64,000 bases of DNA from Dicaeum eximium (GCA_013396995.1 VWZP01007832.1:2494313-2558312); one strand, 5' to 3'; shown: positions 54,001-63,810, counted from the stretch's first letter. The notes: generated by a model not told the origin, from the sequence alone. Made by a program: numbers and translations.

Positions 54001-57000
54001 AGAAGCCAAGTGCTTGGGATATATATGGAAATGTACATACGTAGATGCATGTCTTGAGTTATATATGGTGAAGTTTATGTTAACTGTGTTTTGACTTTTC
54101 CTTGGTAAGCTTTTTGGAGGCAATTTAGTGAAATGATAGCTAAGGTGATGTACTCATCATGTACACATGTTTTATGTGTCTATAAACAATACTGTTTCTT
54201 CTTCTAGGGTATAAACTTCTTTGGCACCAGTGAGAACAAGCTCTGCTTTGACCTGATGTGCAAGCGGGTAAGTTCTATTCCAAAATAAAACCCTGAATTT
54301 GCTGTGCAGTTCCTCTTCAAAGCTTGCACTTTCCTAGAGTTACTGCTGTTACTCAGGTTTCTCTTATAAAGTTTTTCATTGTAGATTTAAAATTTTCTGG
54401 AAGTCACTTTTGAATACAGCTACTTGTACATTTATTTATTTTATTTTTCCAGGAGGATAGGAACATGGGTGTTTTTCTCTTCCTCTTCATGATGGGTTTT
54501 CCTCTGGGGATGTACTTACTTCAGTAAACTAAATGAAAACAACACTTACCAAACCGATCAGAAATATAAATCTGAAGAAGCTGCTCTAACTTTGAACTGA
54601 AACATAAATTAAAGCTGTAATTCATTAAAAAAGTAATAGATTGAAAGTTTATTCCAGAAAATATGTATCTGATTCAAATTCCTTTCTAACACTTCCTGAC
54701 AGTCTAGACCTGAGCGTTCACAACTGGGACTTATTTTTCCAGCCAAAAGCTGTTGTCCTCAGAGCTTGGGCAAAACACTTGTGGGTTTGCCCCATTTGCT
54801 GAGAAAGGCTTTTGCAGACTCCTTGGTTATGGGCATCATATGTTGCCTGTTCTGCATCCATATTGTAGATTCCTGTGCAGTGAAATTTTGGCTGCAATAA
54901 CTTGGCAGAAGCCCGTAGTTCATACAACCTGAAGGTATCATAGATCAGTTTGCTGGTCCTTGCTTCTCCAAGCTGCAGTAATTTTGATGGTCAGTAGCTT
55001 TCCCAATCCAATTTTACAACTGTTGAAGTTGCACAAGTGTCTGTGCAGGTGTGTGCCTGTGCAAGGATCCTGTCTATCTCCATATTTCCCTTATCAGTAA
55101 CTGGACTTTTAATGATTTTTTTTATTTCTCCCAGCTGACACAGGCTGATATGAATGTGATGGACCCTTCACTGCTTCAGTATCCTGACTGGAAAGGACAT
55201 CTGTTGTAAGTCTTTTCTGTAACACTTCTCTTTTTGACTACTTGTTTATTAAACAGAATGGATGAATACAAACCTCTTCTGCTACATTCTCTAGTTAAAT
55301 TTTTTCTAGGTCACTTAATCATCTTTTTCTTTGCAAAACTTTACATTAGCTGTCCCACCAGCTCATCCAGCTAAAAATCCTTTTATGTGAGAGAAGATGC
55401 TAATTTCCTAAAGCAGAGTTTTAAAAGCACTTGTATACATTAATAAATTGGGTAACTCCAAACAGTTCTCTGAAACATAGTGAACACTTGGGGTTGTTAA
55501 TCTTTCTCTTCTGTGCCAGATTAAAGCTCATCAGAAATGCATGCACTATTATAGATATTATTCGCAGCACCTCTGGTCGGTGTAAAAATCATGTCTGTTC
55601 CATGGGCCAGAGCTATTCTGTTTTCTAGCTGTTTTCACTAGACTTTACTGTCCCTGACTCGACTTTCCTAAGATGTGAGCCTGGTTTGGAATCCCAGCCT
55701 CTCGGAGAATATTTGAATCAGTATTTGCTTTCATGTATTTTTCAGTTTACGGGAAGAAGTGGCTCGATTTTTGACCTATTACTGCAAGGCCCCTGCACCT
55801 CTTAAAGCAGAGAATGTAGGTAACCCAGTGTCCATTGGCATTTGTTCTAATGTGTTGCTATTTGTTGGGAAACAGTTTCAAATTCTGTTTTTTTAAACAA
55901 ATGATTTGGTAAGAATGCAAGCTCTTACCATGTAAATGAGATTTATTCTTCATTTCAGGAGCTTTTGATGCATGTTTCTGCCAAAACATTTCAGGTCTAC
56001 TGTATATTTGCCTCATGTTTCACTTCTGTGTGCCAACTCCTCCTGCTGGTACTCTCAATGGGGTTTTATATTTTGATGTTCCTATTTAGCTCAGGGACCT
56101 ACTATGCCTGTATCCCTCAGCTTTGACAAAGAGTGCCCAATGTTCCAGTTGAGTTCCATGTCATTGCATTCCTCTGTTATACCTCAAGACAATGATTTGT
56201 AATTGAACCAAGAGTTAGTTTTAGCCTGTCAAATTTGTGGCAGTGTTGCTAAAAGACATCAGGACCCGAGTCTCTGCAGGACTTGCTGACTTGTGAGAGA
56301 TACAGCCTGGATGCAGTGGCCTGTGGAGGTCAGGGACTCCTGTCTCTGCTGAGTGCTGAAGGCAGCAGGAGCTGGTGCAGCCATTGCTTTTCTGGCTGCA
56401 GTAATTCAACAGAACCCCATTCTTCATCTGAACTGAGGTTACCACTGATCAGTTTGCTGATCACTGCCTCTTCAAGGCACCAGATTCTTCCTGATACTTG
56501 GAATGAAGATCATGGTACCTGTGAGCATTTGTCCTGTAGAAGCAGGAGTCAAAGCTGCTTCTGTATGAGACAGTAGTTTCCACTTCTGCACAAATTTGGC
56601 AGGAGGTCAGAACTGCTGTTACCATAAAGAAATGGTAAAAGATATTAATTGTTGAAAAGTATTTCGATTTACTAGCATCTCAGAACTGCTCCCCAATTTT
56701 CCCCTACTTTAAGCCTATTCTTTTTCTAAATTGCTTATTAGAATCAAAAATGGCACTAGGAAAAAGTGTCTGTGAAAGAACAGGATTAAAGTTATTCTGG
56801 TAGAAGTGGGATTTCAGCAGGAAAATTCTAACGGAGAATTAGGGAGAAAATTTATTTCGGTGATATTGTCAGGAATTATTGTTTTATAGTGTTGACTTTC
56901 TATATATGGATTTATCAGTAGCATCTCTCTTTCTTCTGTAGGTGATTGTTTTAAATGGTTGTGGCTCTTTATTTTCTGCATTAGCTACAGTCCTTTGTGA

Positions 57001-60000
57001 TCCAGGGGGTAAGTGGATGGTTGGAACATAGTTTTGGTTTGGTTTTTTTCTGCTGGGAAATAATGTTACTTTGTTTAAATACTGTTAGATGGAAGTGAAG
57101 TAGTGGAATTGGCATTGGCCTGCTGCAAAGTTCTTGTTTCCTGCAAAGTTGTGCTGTGAAATTCTTAATTTCCATCGTCTGGAGATGTCCTGCACTCCAT
57201 GTCATGCACACTTGTCTGTTTTCACTGTTTTTTTGGTGCCCTGTTTCAGTTTGCTGGACTAGACATGGGCTATACTCATGGTTAGCTGGGCTCTTGCAGA
57301 AGATTAAAGAATTAATGTGAAAATAAAGTGAAGAAAGAGGCAGTAGAATTAGTGTTTCCAAGGGACACAGCTGTAAAAATTATTTCATATTTAGCTGAAG
57401 CACATTAGGAGAGAAGACTGTGACCTGTTGATAACTAACTTTGTTTTCTTGGTTCCAGAAGCCCTTCTGATTGCTACTCCCTTTTACGGTGGTATTACCC
57501 AGAGTGTCTTCCTCTATGGTAATGTCAGGCTGGTGTATGTCTATTTAGACAGTAAGGTAAGATCTGAGAGAAAGGAATAACAACCTTTGTAGTTAAACTG
57601 GGAAGCTGAGCTTTGGGAACCTCTGCAAGCAGTTCTCAGAACAAGGGTACACTACAGCCAGTGGACATTTACACAGTTTATTGCTGGGAAAATGGGCGCA
57701 TGGTTTACGAGAAAGTCATTTGAGACCATGAATCTGGGTTCCAGTTCTGTCCTTTTCTTGTATCTTACTCCCAATAAAAGTCCTTGAAAGGAAAAAAATT
57801 ACCATTTTGAACCTTGGAGAGATAAATTATATTGTGTCCTACTGAAGATGGTCCCAGGGTGGAAGAGCAGATGGAGATCTTTCATTGCTTTAGTTATTCA
57901 AGGGTAGCAAGAAAATTCTGATTTTGGCCAGCCGATGATGGTCTTTTCTTTGATTTTGCTTATTGATTTATTTATTCTCTGTAGTATAAAAGGATAAGAA
58001 GATGGTTGCTAGGTCATTATTGTTGGGGGTTTCTTTTCTTTCAGGGAACATTTCTCAGTGGGTTGGCTCAAGGCAGTCTCTATTGAAACAACTTTGCCTT
58101 TTTAATCTTTTTTATGTCGTTCAGATTACTGGAACAAGCACTCGGCCTTTTCAGCTTACAGTGGAAAAATTGGAAAAAGCCTTGCAGGATGCCCAGGCAG
58201 AGGTGAGTTCAGCTAAGCTTCACATTACCAGCTAAGTTTACAGTATATTGGAGATGTCACATGCCAGAAGTGGCCTAAAGATCAAAGCATTTTCAAAACT
58301 TAGCACCTGGCTTTCTGGCTGTCCTTGTAGACCATCTGAGATGATGGTTTGCAAACTCAGGGGCAGTTCTAGGGGGAATCCCTCAATGTTGTGTCTGTCC
58401 AGTTTTGGTCACAGCACAAAAGGATAAACCAGACAATTCACAAAGCACTGGAACCCAATCTTAACAGCAAAAAACCCATACTTGGGCGTGCACTAAAATT
58501 TGGGACTACCCAGGATTTCTCCCTCAGAAAGGCTAGCTGAGTTACCTGAAAACTGACTGCTCTACACAGCAGGGCAGATGAATATACTAAGAATGCTGGA
58601 GGGAACTCTAGAGGATAAAATGCAAGTGAAGATCAATTTTCTGAAGAGTTAGTCTGTAAGTTTGGCATTGTCCGAAGTGCCATATATGTTTAGTGGCATC
58701 TTTGAATCTTTATCAGCTCTGACATCTCCAGCTAAGTGTGCTCTAAATGAGTACACTTTGCATGCATCTAACTCAAATTCTTATCATTCTTGCCACTTTC
58801 ATGGGCAGTCTTCAGTAATCTATTACTTCCCTATTACTAATGCAGCTCAGAAAAAGTGTTTCCATACTGAGAGCATGTGAGATCATATTTCTCATTAATT
58901 GGTTGACCAGATGGCAACCAATTACTTGGCGGTGGCAGTTCCCTCTTTTCAAAATAGTAGATTAATTCTATAATATTTTGCTCATTTCACTTTGCAAATG
59001 ATTTAATTGTAAACAAAAAAAATTAATTTGTGGCTGAAAGTTTTCTCATGCAAATTTAACCTTTGAGATGAAAAGTCATGGTGGAAGCTTCCGGGGAATC
59101 CTGTGTCACACTCAAGTGAGGGACTGCTCAAGTAGAGGAACTGAAAATTTATCCCATGGTAGGCACTCTCTTAATACTATGGCATTTGTATTCTGCAGGG
59201 TATCACTGTAAGGGCCTTAATTCTTCTGAATCCTCAAAATCCCCTTGGGGACATCTACTCCTTGTCAGAGCTACGGGATTACCTGGAATTTGCTAAAAGG
59301 TATGTCAGTTCGGAAGGCTGAGATATCCTGAGTCAGATACAGCTTTCAAAATCTGGTGGACTACTTGCTGTCCCTGAATTTATCTGTGAATATCTTTTAA
59401 GTCAGGCAAATAGTCTGTTCTTCACACACATTGGTGGACTTAAGAAAGGAGAGGGGAGTGCTGGGATCACAGACCCTGTAGTCATCTGGGGTGGCAAAGC
59501 AACTTGCATCAAGGAATGCAAGTTTTATTTTTCAGTAATCCGAGGAAACACTGTGGCACTGTGCTTCCCTGGTAGAAAGCTGAGTTCTTTTCCCCTCAGT
59601 TTCTCTGTAGCTGTAAAGACAAAGAAGTATATGAAAATGGGTTTCCAATTTCATCATGGATCATAATACTTTTTGAGATTCAGATTCTATGAGATGCTGA
59701 GTGGATGGGTAGTACATATAGGAATTAATTTTCACATTGGCAGTGATAGGATCTTTGTCTTGTTACATGGTTATAGTGGGTGACAGTTAAGTGGATATAT
59801 CTCAAATAATTTCAATGTACACAAAATAGATCTAAGCTGAGAAAAGCTGTTTATTTCTGCAAAATTTGGCATCCCCTCTTCTTTGTATAAAGGCCTGAAT
59901 TTATCTGTTAAGCCAGAAGCAGCCTTCTTTTGTAATCTCCATTTTGTCTTTTTGCAGACATGAATTGCATGTGATAGTAGATGAGATCTACATGCTGTCA

Positions 60001-63000
60001 GTTTTTGATGAATCAGCCACGTTTCACAGTGTCCTAGGCATGGACAGGTAAAAGCAGCTCCTACTTCCCTGGCCATCTTCCAGTGGCAGTTCAACATGAT
60101 GCCTTGCTGAGAACTTGTGACTGGAAGTTAAGTCATGAGCTAGTAAATTCTGAATCCACCTTACACTGATTTTTGGTTTTTTTTTTGTAATTTCTGAATG
60201 GCAAATGCATTTTGTCAAGTACAATCTAGCAAATAAAAAATGGTAGCTATTTTTTTATTGTGGTATATTTCTCAATGTGTGCATCAGTATTTGGTTATGA
60301 CAGTCGCCAGAACAGAAAACAGATTTTTCATTTGTTGAAGGTGATGCTTTTCTTCCTACCTAAACATCTTTTTCCCATGTTTCTGTTGATGCTTGTAAGG
60401 ACTTTCTATTGCTGTTTACTTCCTAATTTTCCATAGAGTCGCCCCAATCACAGTAGTATTACAGACTGGATAATGGCTTTTATTGGGTAATGTTTTAATG
60501 AGATGAAAAACTTCAAAAATATTTTTAAAAATATGGTGTAATGTTGAGGTTTTCCTTTCTTTTTTTAATTTCTAGTCTTCACCAGTGGTGCTAGCTATCT
60601 TTTTGTGCTCAGTTGCAAGGAAATAAAATATACTCGGTTAAGTGTTAGCTCAGGGTTGTTGGGCTTAGATGTAAAAGAACATCGCTTTTGATTCTTGGCA
60701 AATGCATTGGCAGAAGCCTGGTTTCTAGCATTAAATGTGCAAGCTTCATATTCAGGAAATCTGCATGTAATATGTAGTGCTTGTAAGCATCTGTGTCTTT
60801 GTAATATTTCAAAATTCTGTCTAAAACTACTTCCAAGAGGTTCCTAGCTTCTAAAGTTACGTCGCATTTGAATTTTCCCTGCTTGACTGCTGTTTGGTGG
60901 TGCACTATCATTGTGTAATGCTGCCTCTCTGTTTCTGCAATGCTGCACTGGTGATCCAAAAGCTTCAGCACCTATGACACTAACTGCCCATCTGCATCCT
61001 TCTACATACAGATTGCCTGATCCACAGCGGACTCATGTGATGTGGGGCATAACCAAGGTGAGTGCTGGTTGTTATCCTGCTGTGCCTTTGTGGCTGGTAG
61101 GTTTTGGTCTGAGCTCCTCAGGTTCCTTATGCTGGAAAGATCAAGTTAGTAGTAATAGGATCCCAGTTGTTCAGTGTAATAAAGTAGTCTCTCTGTGTCT
61201 TCTGCAGGATTTTGCTGTTTCTGGGATTCGTTTTGGTACTTTATATACAGAGAACCAAGACGTTGCTAATGCAGTGGCTTCTTTGTGTTATTTCCATGGG
61301 GTTTGTGGACCTGTCCAGCACAAAGTTGCACAGCTGCTTAGAGACAGAGGTGAGTTAGTAGCTCCATATACAATCCTCTGCCATTCTGTGTGTCTTGGTA
61401 CCTGGAAGATCTCCCCTCCCCTTAGGTTCCCTGGTGGTCTCCTCTTTGTACACTTTAATTGACAGTGTTCCATTACCCTGAAGTTGCCCATGCAACACAA
61501 GGCTGACTGCTCTGCAGAAAAGGACAATTTCTGCAGAGCTCCTGATCAGCAGAGTTAAAGGAGCAGCTTGGAAGAAGCATGGTAGCTATTTGTGCAGAAA
61601 TTGCCAGTGGTGTTGGAACCAGATGAGCAGAAATGAAGAATACAGGCTTGTGGGACAAGGGAAATGGAAATGGGCTTCTAACTCTGCCCAGGTTGGAATG
61701 CTACCAGTCCATGATGACTAAAGAACTATAAATGTAGGGCAACTTCCTCAGGAAGGTCAAGGAGATACTGATACATGACATGAAACTGCAAAATACTTCT
61801 TGGCTGTCTTTTTGTTATTTAAATATACAGTAAACAAAAGAAAGAGGTGAAGTGTGAAGCAGAAAAAGACACAGTGTTTTGGAAGCTTGAATACATCTGA
61901 ATACTTCCTCAGTTTGTGATTCTTTTCTTTATCTTCTTCTTCTGGTCAGACTGGATCAACCAAGTGTACCTGAGGGCCAACCATGCCCGCCTAAAAGCTG
62001 CCCATACGTATGTGACAGATGAGCTGAAGACACTTGGGGTTCCTTTTCTCAACCGCAACGCAGGCCTCTTTGTCTGGATTGATTTCCGAAAGGTTGGTAG
62101 TCTTAGGAAGTGAGGCTTCTCCTGGGGTGAGGGCAGGCATGTAATGCTGCTGCATCTAGAGGAAAGGTTAATATTGTGACAAGCATTTTGTTTTAACAAA
62201 TCTGTCATCTGATGAGGAGAGGGAAGGACTGCCAGATGTTTCAGTCTATTCTTTTCCTTTCGTCAATCTGTGAACTTCCCTCCTTGCAGGAATCTTACTA
62301 CTCTCAAGCCACTCCCCTCCCCATTTCTTGCTTTGTATCACAACTGCTATACTTCAGAGGTAAAAGGAGTCTCCCTTGGCCTTTGCAGACCTCATGGGAA
62401 TCACAAATTCATGAGGATCTCAGTGATGTAGTCTATATGGTACTAACCTCTGGCCCTTCTGATGGCTCTCCTAGTACCTTAAGACAGGCACATTTGAGGA
62501 GGAGTTGCTGCTCTGGAAGCGTTTTCTGGATAATAAGGTCTTCCTGTCCTGTGGAAAAGCCTTTGAGTGCAGTGAACCTGGATGGTTCCGCATCATCTTT
62601 GCTGACAAGACCAACCGGCTGCAGTTAGGTGAGTAATGTTCTTTTTCCTCCCACCACAATTTCTGCAGCACTGTTCCCTTCTCTTCTTAATCCTAAACTT
62701 AGCCTTTATTATCCTCTCGTCTTCTCTGTTTTTTTCTCCCATTCTCCATTATCCTTTTCTGGATCTGATGGATTTGGAGACACTTATGGCTTAAACGAAT
62801 CCATGAGTGTTTCTCCTCCTTATACCACTGCAGGTATGCAACGGATACGCAAGGTTTTGGAAGAGCGTGAGCAGGAGATACTGGCTGAGGAGAAGGAGCA
62901 GCCTTGTCAATCAGATCAGGATGGCAAAGCAGATAGCACAGATGAAGTAATTTTTGTATCCCGCCACCAGGACCCTATCTGTGCCAGTAACTCCAGCCTT

Positions 63001-63132
63001 GGTGACCTCATTGGCCTCCTCCAGCAACAGATGCGTTCATCTGACTGGCTGCAGAAAAATACAGCCGAGCAATTTGCCCAGGAAAAGCCAGAGATCTATG
63101 ATGTGTTCAGCAAACTGGTGGGGAAGCAATAG
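50388..63132 (+). CDS. ACCS: Trihelix (Myb/SANT-like)-ACCS fusion protein, 15 coding exons, 888 residues (predicted)
   Basis: This is the gene as a whole; its exons are listed separately. Hand splicing gives 2,667 nt with every junction in phase. Residues 12-101 form a Myb/SANT-like trihelix domain (W14, W26, W91). Residues 239-250 are a basic patch, 258-320 a charged coiled coil, and about 396-790 an ACCS-type PLP enzyme of fold type I. Cofactor residues are in place: Y515, N578 in NPQNP, D606 and Y609 in DEIY, K643 as Schiff-base lysine, R651 in SGIRFG, and R777 in EPGWFR for the substrate carboxylate. Residues 790-888 are an extension. ACCS proteins are vertebrate relatives of plant ACC synthase, and the human one is reported not to make ACC. 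The start ATG has G at -3 and +4. The DNA-binding and nuclear roles are inferred, and the enzyme's substrate is unknown. The ACCS half is certain; the single-transcript fusion is likely. Confidence 0.85.
52128..52738 (+). CDS. ACCS: Exon 2: nuclear-type basic patch, coiled coil and start of the ACCS region
   Basis: Encodes residues 213-416. After a short linker comes a basic patch RLRKKRKGQRMR (239-250), a candidate nuclear localisation signal. A highly charged helix with EERRFQRDLDVEERRMQLEQ-type repeats (258-320) follows, probably a coiled coil for self-association, as is common at the C-terminus of trihelix-family proteins. The last 35 residues include YLSARG (382-387) and SSEEGYKAYHADKYDEEKNP, the recognisable N-terminus of ACCS proteins. 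The fusion seam is therefore inside this exon. The acceptor is a polypyrimidine tract ending TTCACAG and the donor is GTGAGT. Intron 2 (1.5 kb) is AT-rich without a recognisable element. Confidence 0.88.
54208..54267 (+). CDS. ACCS: Exon 3: ACCS box 1
   Basis: Twenty codons (417-436) reading GINFFGTSENKLCFDLMCKR. This is the conserved GTSENKL/LGLAENQ box of ACCS and plant ACC synthases at the start of the enzyme fold. It is phase 0 on both sides, with acceptor CTTCTAG and donor GTAAGT. Intron 3 (867 bp) holds a candidate alternative terminal exon, described separately. Confidence 0.92.
54453..54527 (+). other. Candidate alternative terminal exon with hydrophobic tail
   Basis: A T-rich tract ending in CCAG at 54,449-54,452 is followed by 24 codons and a TAA stop in the phase that exon 3 needs (phase 0). 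The codons give EDRN and then about 19 mostly hydrophobic residues (MGVFLFLFMMGFPLGMYLL), enough for one membrane span. ATTAAA signals lie about 80-100 bp downstream (54,608 and 54,624). Splicing exon 3 into it would yield a 460-residue protein with the trihelix and coiled coil but no enzyme, ending in a tail-anchor-like segment. No transcript evidence is available and a chance T-rich frame is possible. Confidence 0.25.
55135..55205 (+). CDS. ACCS: Exon 4: ACCS domain
   Basis: Encodes residues 437-459 and two bases of codon 460 (LTQADMNVMDPSLLQYPDWK..). It matches the ACCS segment with SLLQYxDWxGH, the counterpart of the tyrosine-containing dimer-interface loop in plant ACC synthase. The acceptor is TTCTCCCAG and the donor GTAAGT, phase 2. 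Intron 4 is 540 bp with nothing notable. Confidence 0.92.
55746..55815 (+). CDS. ACCS: Exon 5: ACCS domain
   Basis: Encodes the end of codon 460 to residue 483 (FLREEVARFLTYYCKAPAPL..). It corresponds to the LRxxVAxFL helix that precedes the cofactor-phosphate loop in fold-type I enzymes. The donor is GTAGGT and it ends in phase 0. Intron 5 (1.1 kb) has no recognised element. Confidence 0.92.
56942..57008 (+). CDS. ACCS: Exon 6: PLP phosphate-binding loop
   Basis: Encodes residues 484-505 plus one base (VIVLNGCGSLFSALATVLCD..). The NGxxSLFSAL loop contacts the PLP phosphate in this family. In human ACCS, as I recall it, the loop reads NGGASLF, so C490 stands where a glycine is expected and G491 where an alanine is. 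The acceptor is the CTGTAG just before position 56,942 and the donor is GTAAGT. Intron 6 is 450 bp. Confidence 0.92.
57459..57556 (+). CDS. ACCS: Exon 7: cofactor-stacking tyrosine
   Basis: Encodes residues 506-538 (EALLIATPFYGGITQSVFLY..). Y515 in TPFYGG is the aromatic residue that stacks on or near the PLP ring in ACC-synthase relatives. It is followed by the strand VRLVYVYLDSK. It starts in phase 1, ends in phase 0, and has donor GTAAGA. Intron 7 is 568 bp. Confidence 0.92.
58125..58202 (+). CDS. ACCS: Exon 8: ACCS domain
   Basis: Encodes residues 539-564 (ITGTSTRPFQLTVEKLEKAL..), the TRPFQLTVEKLE segment typical of vertebrate ACCS. It is phase 0 at both ends, with acceptor TCGTTCAG and donor GTGAGT. 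Intron 8 (996 bp) may contain a short decayed CR1 piece. Confidence 0.92.
58360..58520 (+). mobile_element. Possible short CR1 fragment in intron 8
   Basis: The words 'gttgtgtctgtccagttttggtcac' and 'cacaaaaggataaaccagac' resemble the CR1 region upstream of its 3' end ('gtgtccagttttgggc.. aaaagg.cat..ga'). The similarity is short and the 3' terminal motif is absent, so this is tentative. Confidence 0.3.
59199..59299 (+). CDS. ACCS: Exon 9: NPxNP motif
   Basis: Encodes residues 565-597 plus two bases. The core is LILLNPQNPLGDIYS, with N578 as the PLP-binding asparagine of fold-type I aminotransferases, followed by the SLSELRDYLEFAK helix. The acceptor is TTCTGCAG and the donor GTATGT. Intron 9 is 658 bp. 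Confidence 0.94.
59958..60047 (+). CDS. ACCS: Exon 10: PLP aspartate and tyrosine
   Basis: Encodes codon 598 to 627 plus two bases. VIVDEIYMLSVFD contains D606, which pairs with the PLP pyridine nitrogen, and Y609, which contacts its O3'. Both are intact. The donor is GTAAAA, weaker than its neighbours. Intron 10 (964 bp) shows no recognised element. Confidence 0.94.
61012..61057 (+). CDS. ACCS: Exon 11: Schiff-base lysine exon
   Basis: A 46-nt exon completing codon 628 and running to residue 643 (LPDPQRTHVMWGITK). The final lysine, K643, aligns with the PLP Schiff-base lysine (SKD in human ACCS and plant ACC synthase; here TKD). The active lysine is thus the last codon before an intron. Skipping this exon would shift the frame and remove the lysine. 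The donor is GTGAGT, and intron 11 is only 150 bp. Confidence 0.94.
61208..61349 (+). CDS. ACCS: Exon 12: ACCS large-to-small domain region
   Basis: Encodes residues 644-690 plus one base. DFAVSGIRFGTLYTENQDVA contains R651, the phosphate-binding arginine after the Schiff-base lysine, followed by helices with SLCYFHGVCGPVQHKVAQLL. Similarity to vertebrate ACCS is very strong. The donor is GTGAGT. Intron 12 is 600 bp. Confidence 0.94.
61950..62092 (+). CDS. ACCS: Exon 13: ACCS small domain
   Basis: Encodes residues 691-738 (DWINQVYLRANHARLKAAHT.., then VPFLNRNAGLFVWIDFRK). The NAGLFVWIDFR strand matches the AGFFxWxD strand of the small domain. The donor GTTGGT is unusual at +3/+4 but keeps GT. 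Intron 13 is 382 bp. Confidence 0.93.
62475..62628 (+). CDS. ACCS: Exon 14: substrate-carboxylate arginine
   Basis: Encodes residues 739-789 plus one base. It contains TFEEELLLWKRFLDNKVFLS and then GKAFECSEPGWFRIIFAD, with R777 in the EPGWFR motif that binds the substrate alpha-carboxylate in ACC-synthase relatives. The acceptor is CTCTCCTAG and the donor GTGAGT. Intron 14 is 205 bp. Confidence 0.94.
62834..63132 (+). CDS. ACCS: Exon 15: end of enzyme domain and C-terminal extension, stop
   Basis: Encodes residues 790-888 and the TAG stop. It starts with GMQRIRKVLEEREQEILAEE, the last helix of the enzyme. An acidic linker follows, then a segment with SSLGDLIGLLQQQMRSSDWL and a final YDVFSKLVGKQ. 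The corresponding tail of human ACCS, as I recall it, is much shorter and unrelated. The tail is hydrophilic with an amphipathic helix at its centre and may be a protein-interaction element. The acceptor is CCACTGCAG. Confidence 0.92.
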
Positions 63133-63617
63133 GGGTCAGTGTGCCTTCAGGGGCACTACTGAGCAGTGACTGACCCTGGGACCCTAACAACTCAGTAGTG
63201 ACTTGCAGCAAATAATATATTTTCTGTATAGCAAGAAAATTACTTTGTAGGCACCCTCCTCTCCCCCCTGTTTGAGATCTCTAATTTGTACTATATAGGT
63301 GTGTTTCCTTGGATTGGGGTAAGGGTAGGGAATGGGGGGGGTGTCTTGTTTGCGTGCTGCTCTCTGCTCTGCAGCATCAATGTATTTTATATTTCATTTC
63401 TAATGAATATGCTCTTAACTCTCTTAAAAGGTCCTGTGGTGTAATTTTTTATTCCTCACACTTTCCAAAAAACGACTTTAGACTGTTAAGTTATGTGAAG
63501 TTTCTCTTTTCTTAAATGATGATCAGATTTAGCTATTTGAGGGGGCAGCTGTCTTGAAGAGGTGTTTTTGGGAGGTAGAACCTAGTGTCAGCCCTAATTT
63601 AGCCCTAGCTAAGAGTA

Positions 63618-63623
63618 AATAAA
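63618..63623 (+). terminator. Polyadenylation signal AATAAA (proximal)
   Basis: Canonical AATAAA about 490 bp after the stop codon, followed downstream by T/G-containing sequence. A plausible cleavage signal for the main transcript. Confidence 0.65.
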
Positions 63624-63804
63624 CATGTGCACAGATTCATCTTCATGACTGAGGCTCTTGGGACCATAGTAATCTAGACTGAGTTCTATAAACCTTTTTG
63701 TTTTGAGTTGGTTTCCAGTCTGACCTCAGATTGGACAGTATCCACCGCCCTCAGCTGGTGAAATGCCTGGTTTTGTTTCTATTCTTCTTTTTTATATTCA
63801 TATA

Positions 63805-63810
63805 AATAAA
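63805..63810 (+). terminator. Polyadenylation signal AATAAA (distal)
   Basis: A second canonical AATAAA about 670 bp after the stop codon, inside 'tataaataaactgc'. Either this or the proximal signal may be used. Confidence 0.6.

Noticed and set aside
58002..58124. 5' extension of exon 8 with a cryptic TTCTTTCAG acceptor at about 58,036-58,044
   Set aside because: The extension has no similarity to ACCS, while the acceptor at 58,124 gives an exact phase-0 join with conserved residues on both sides.
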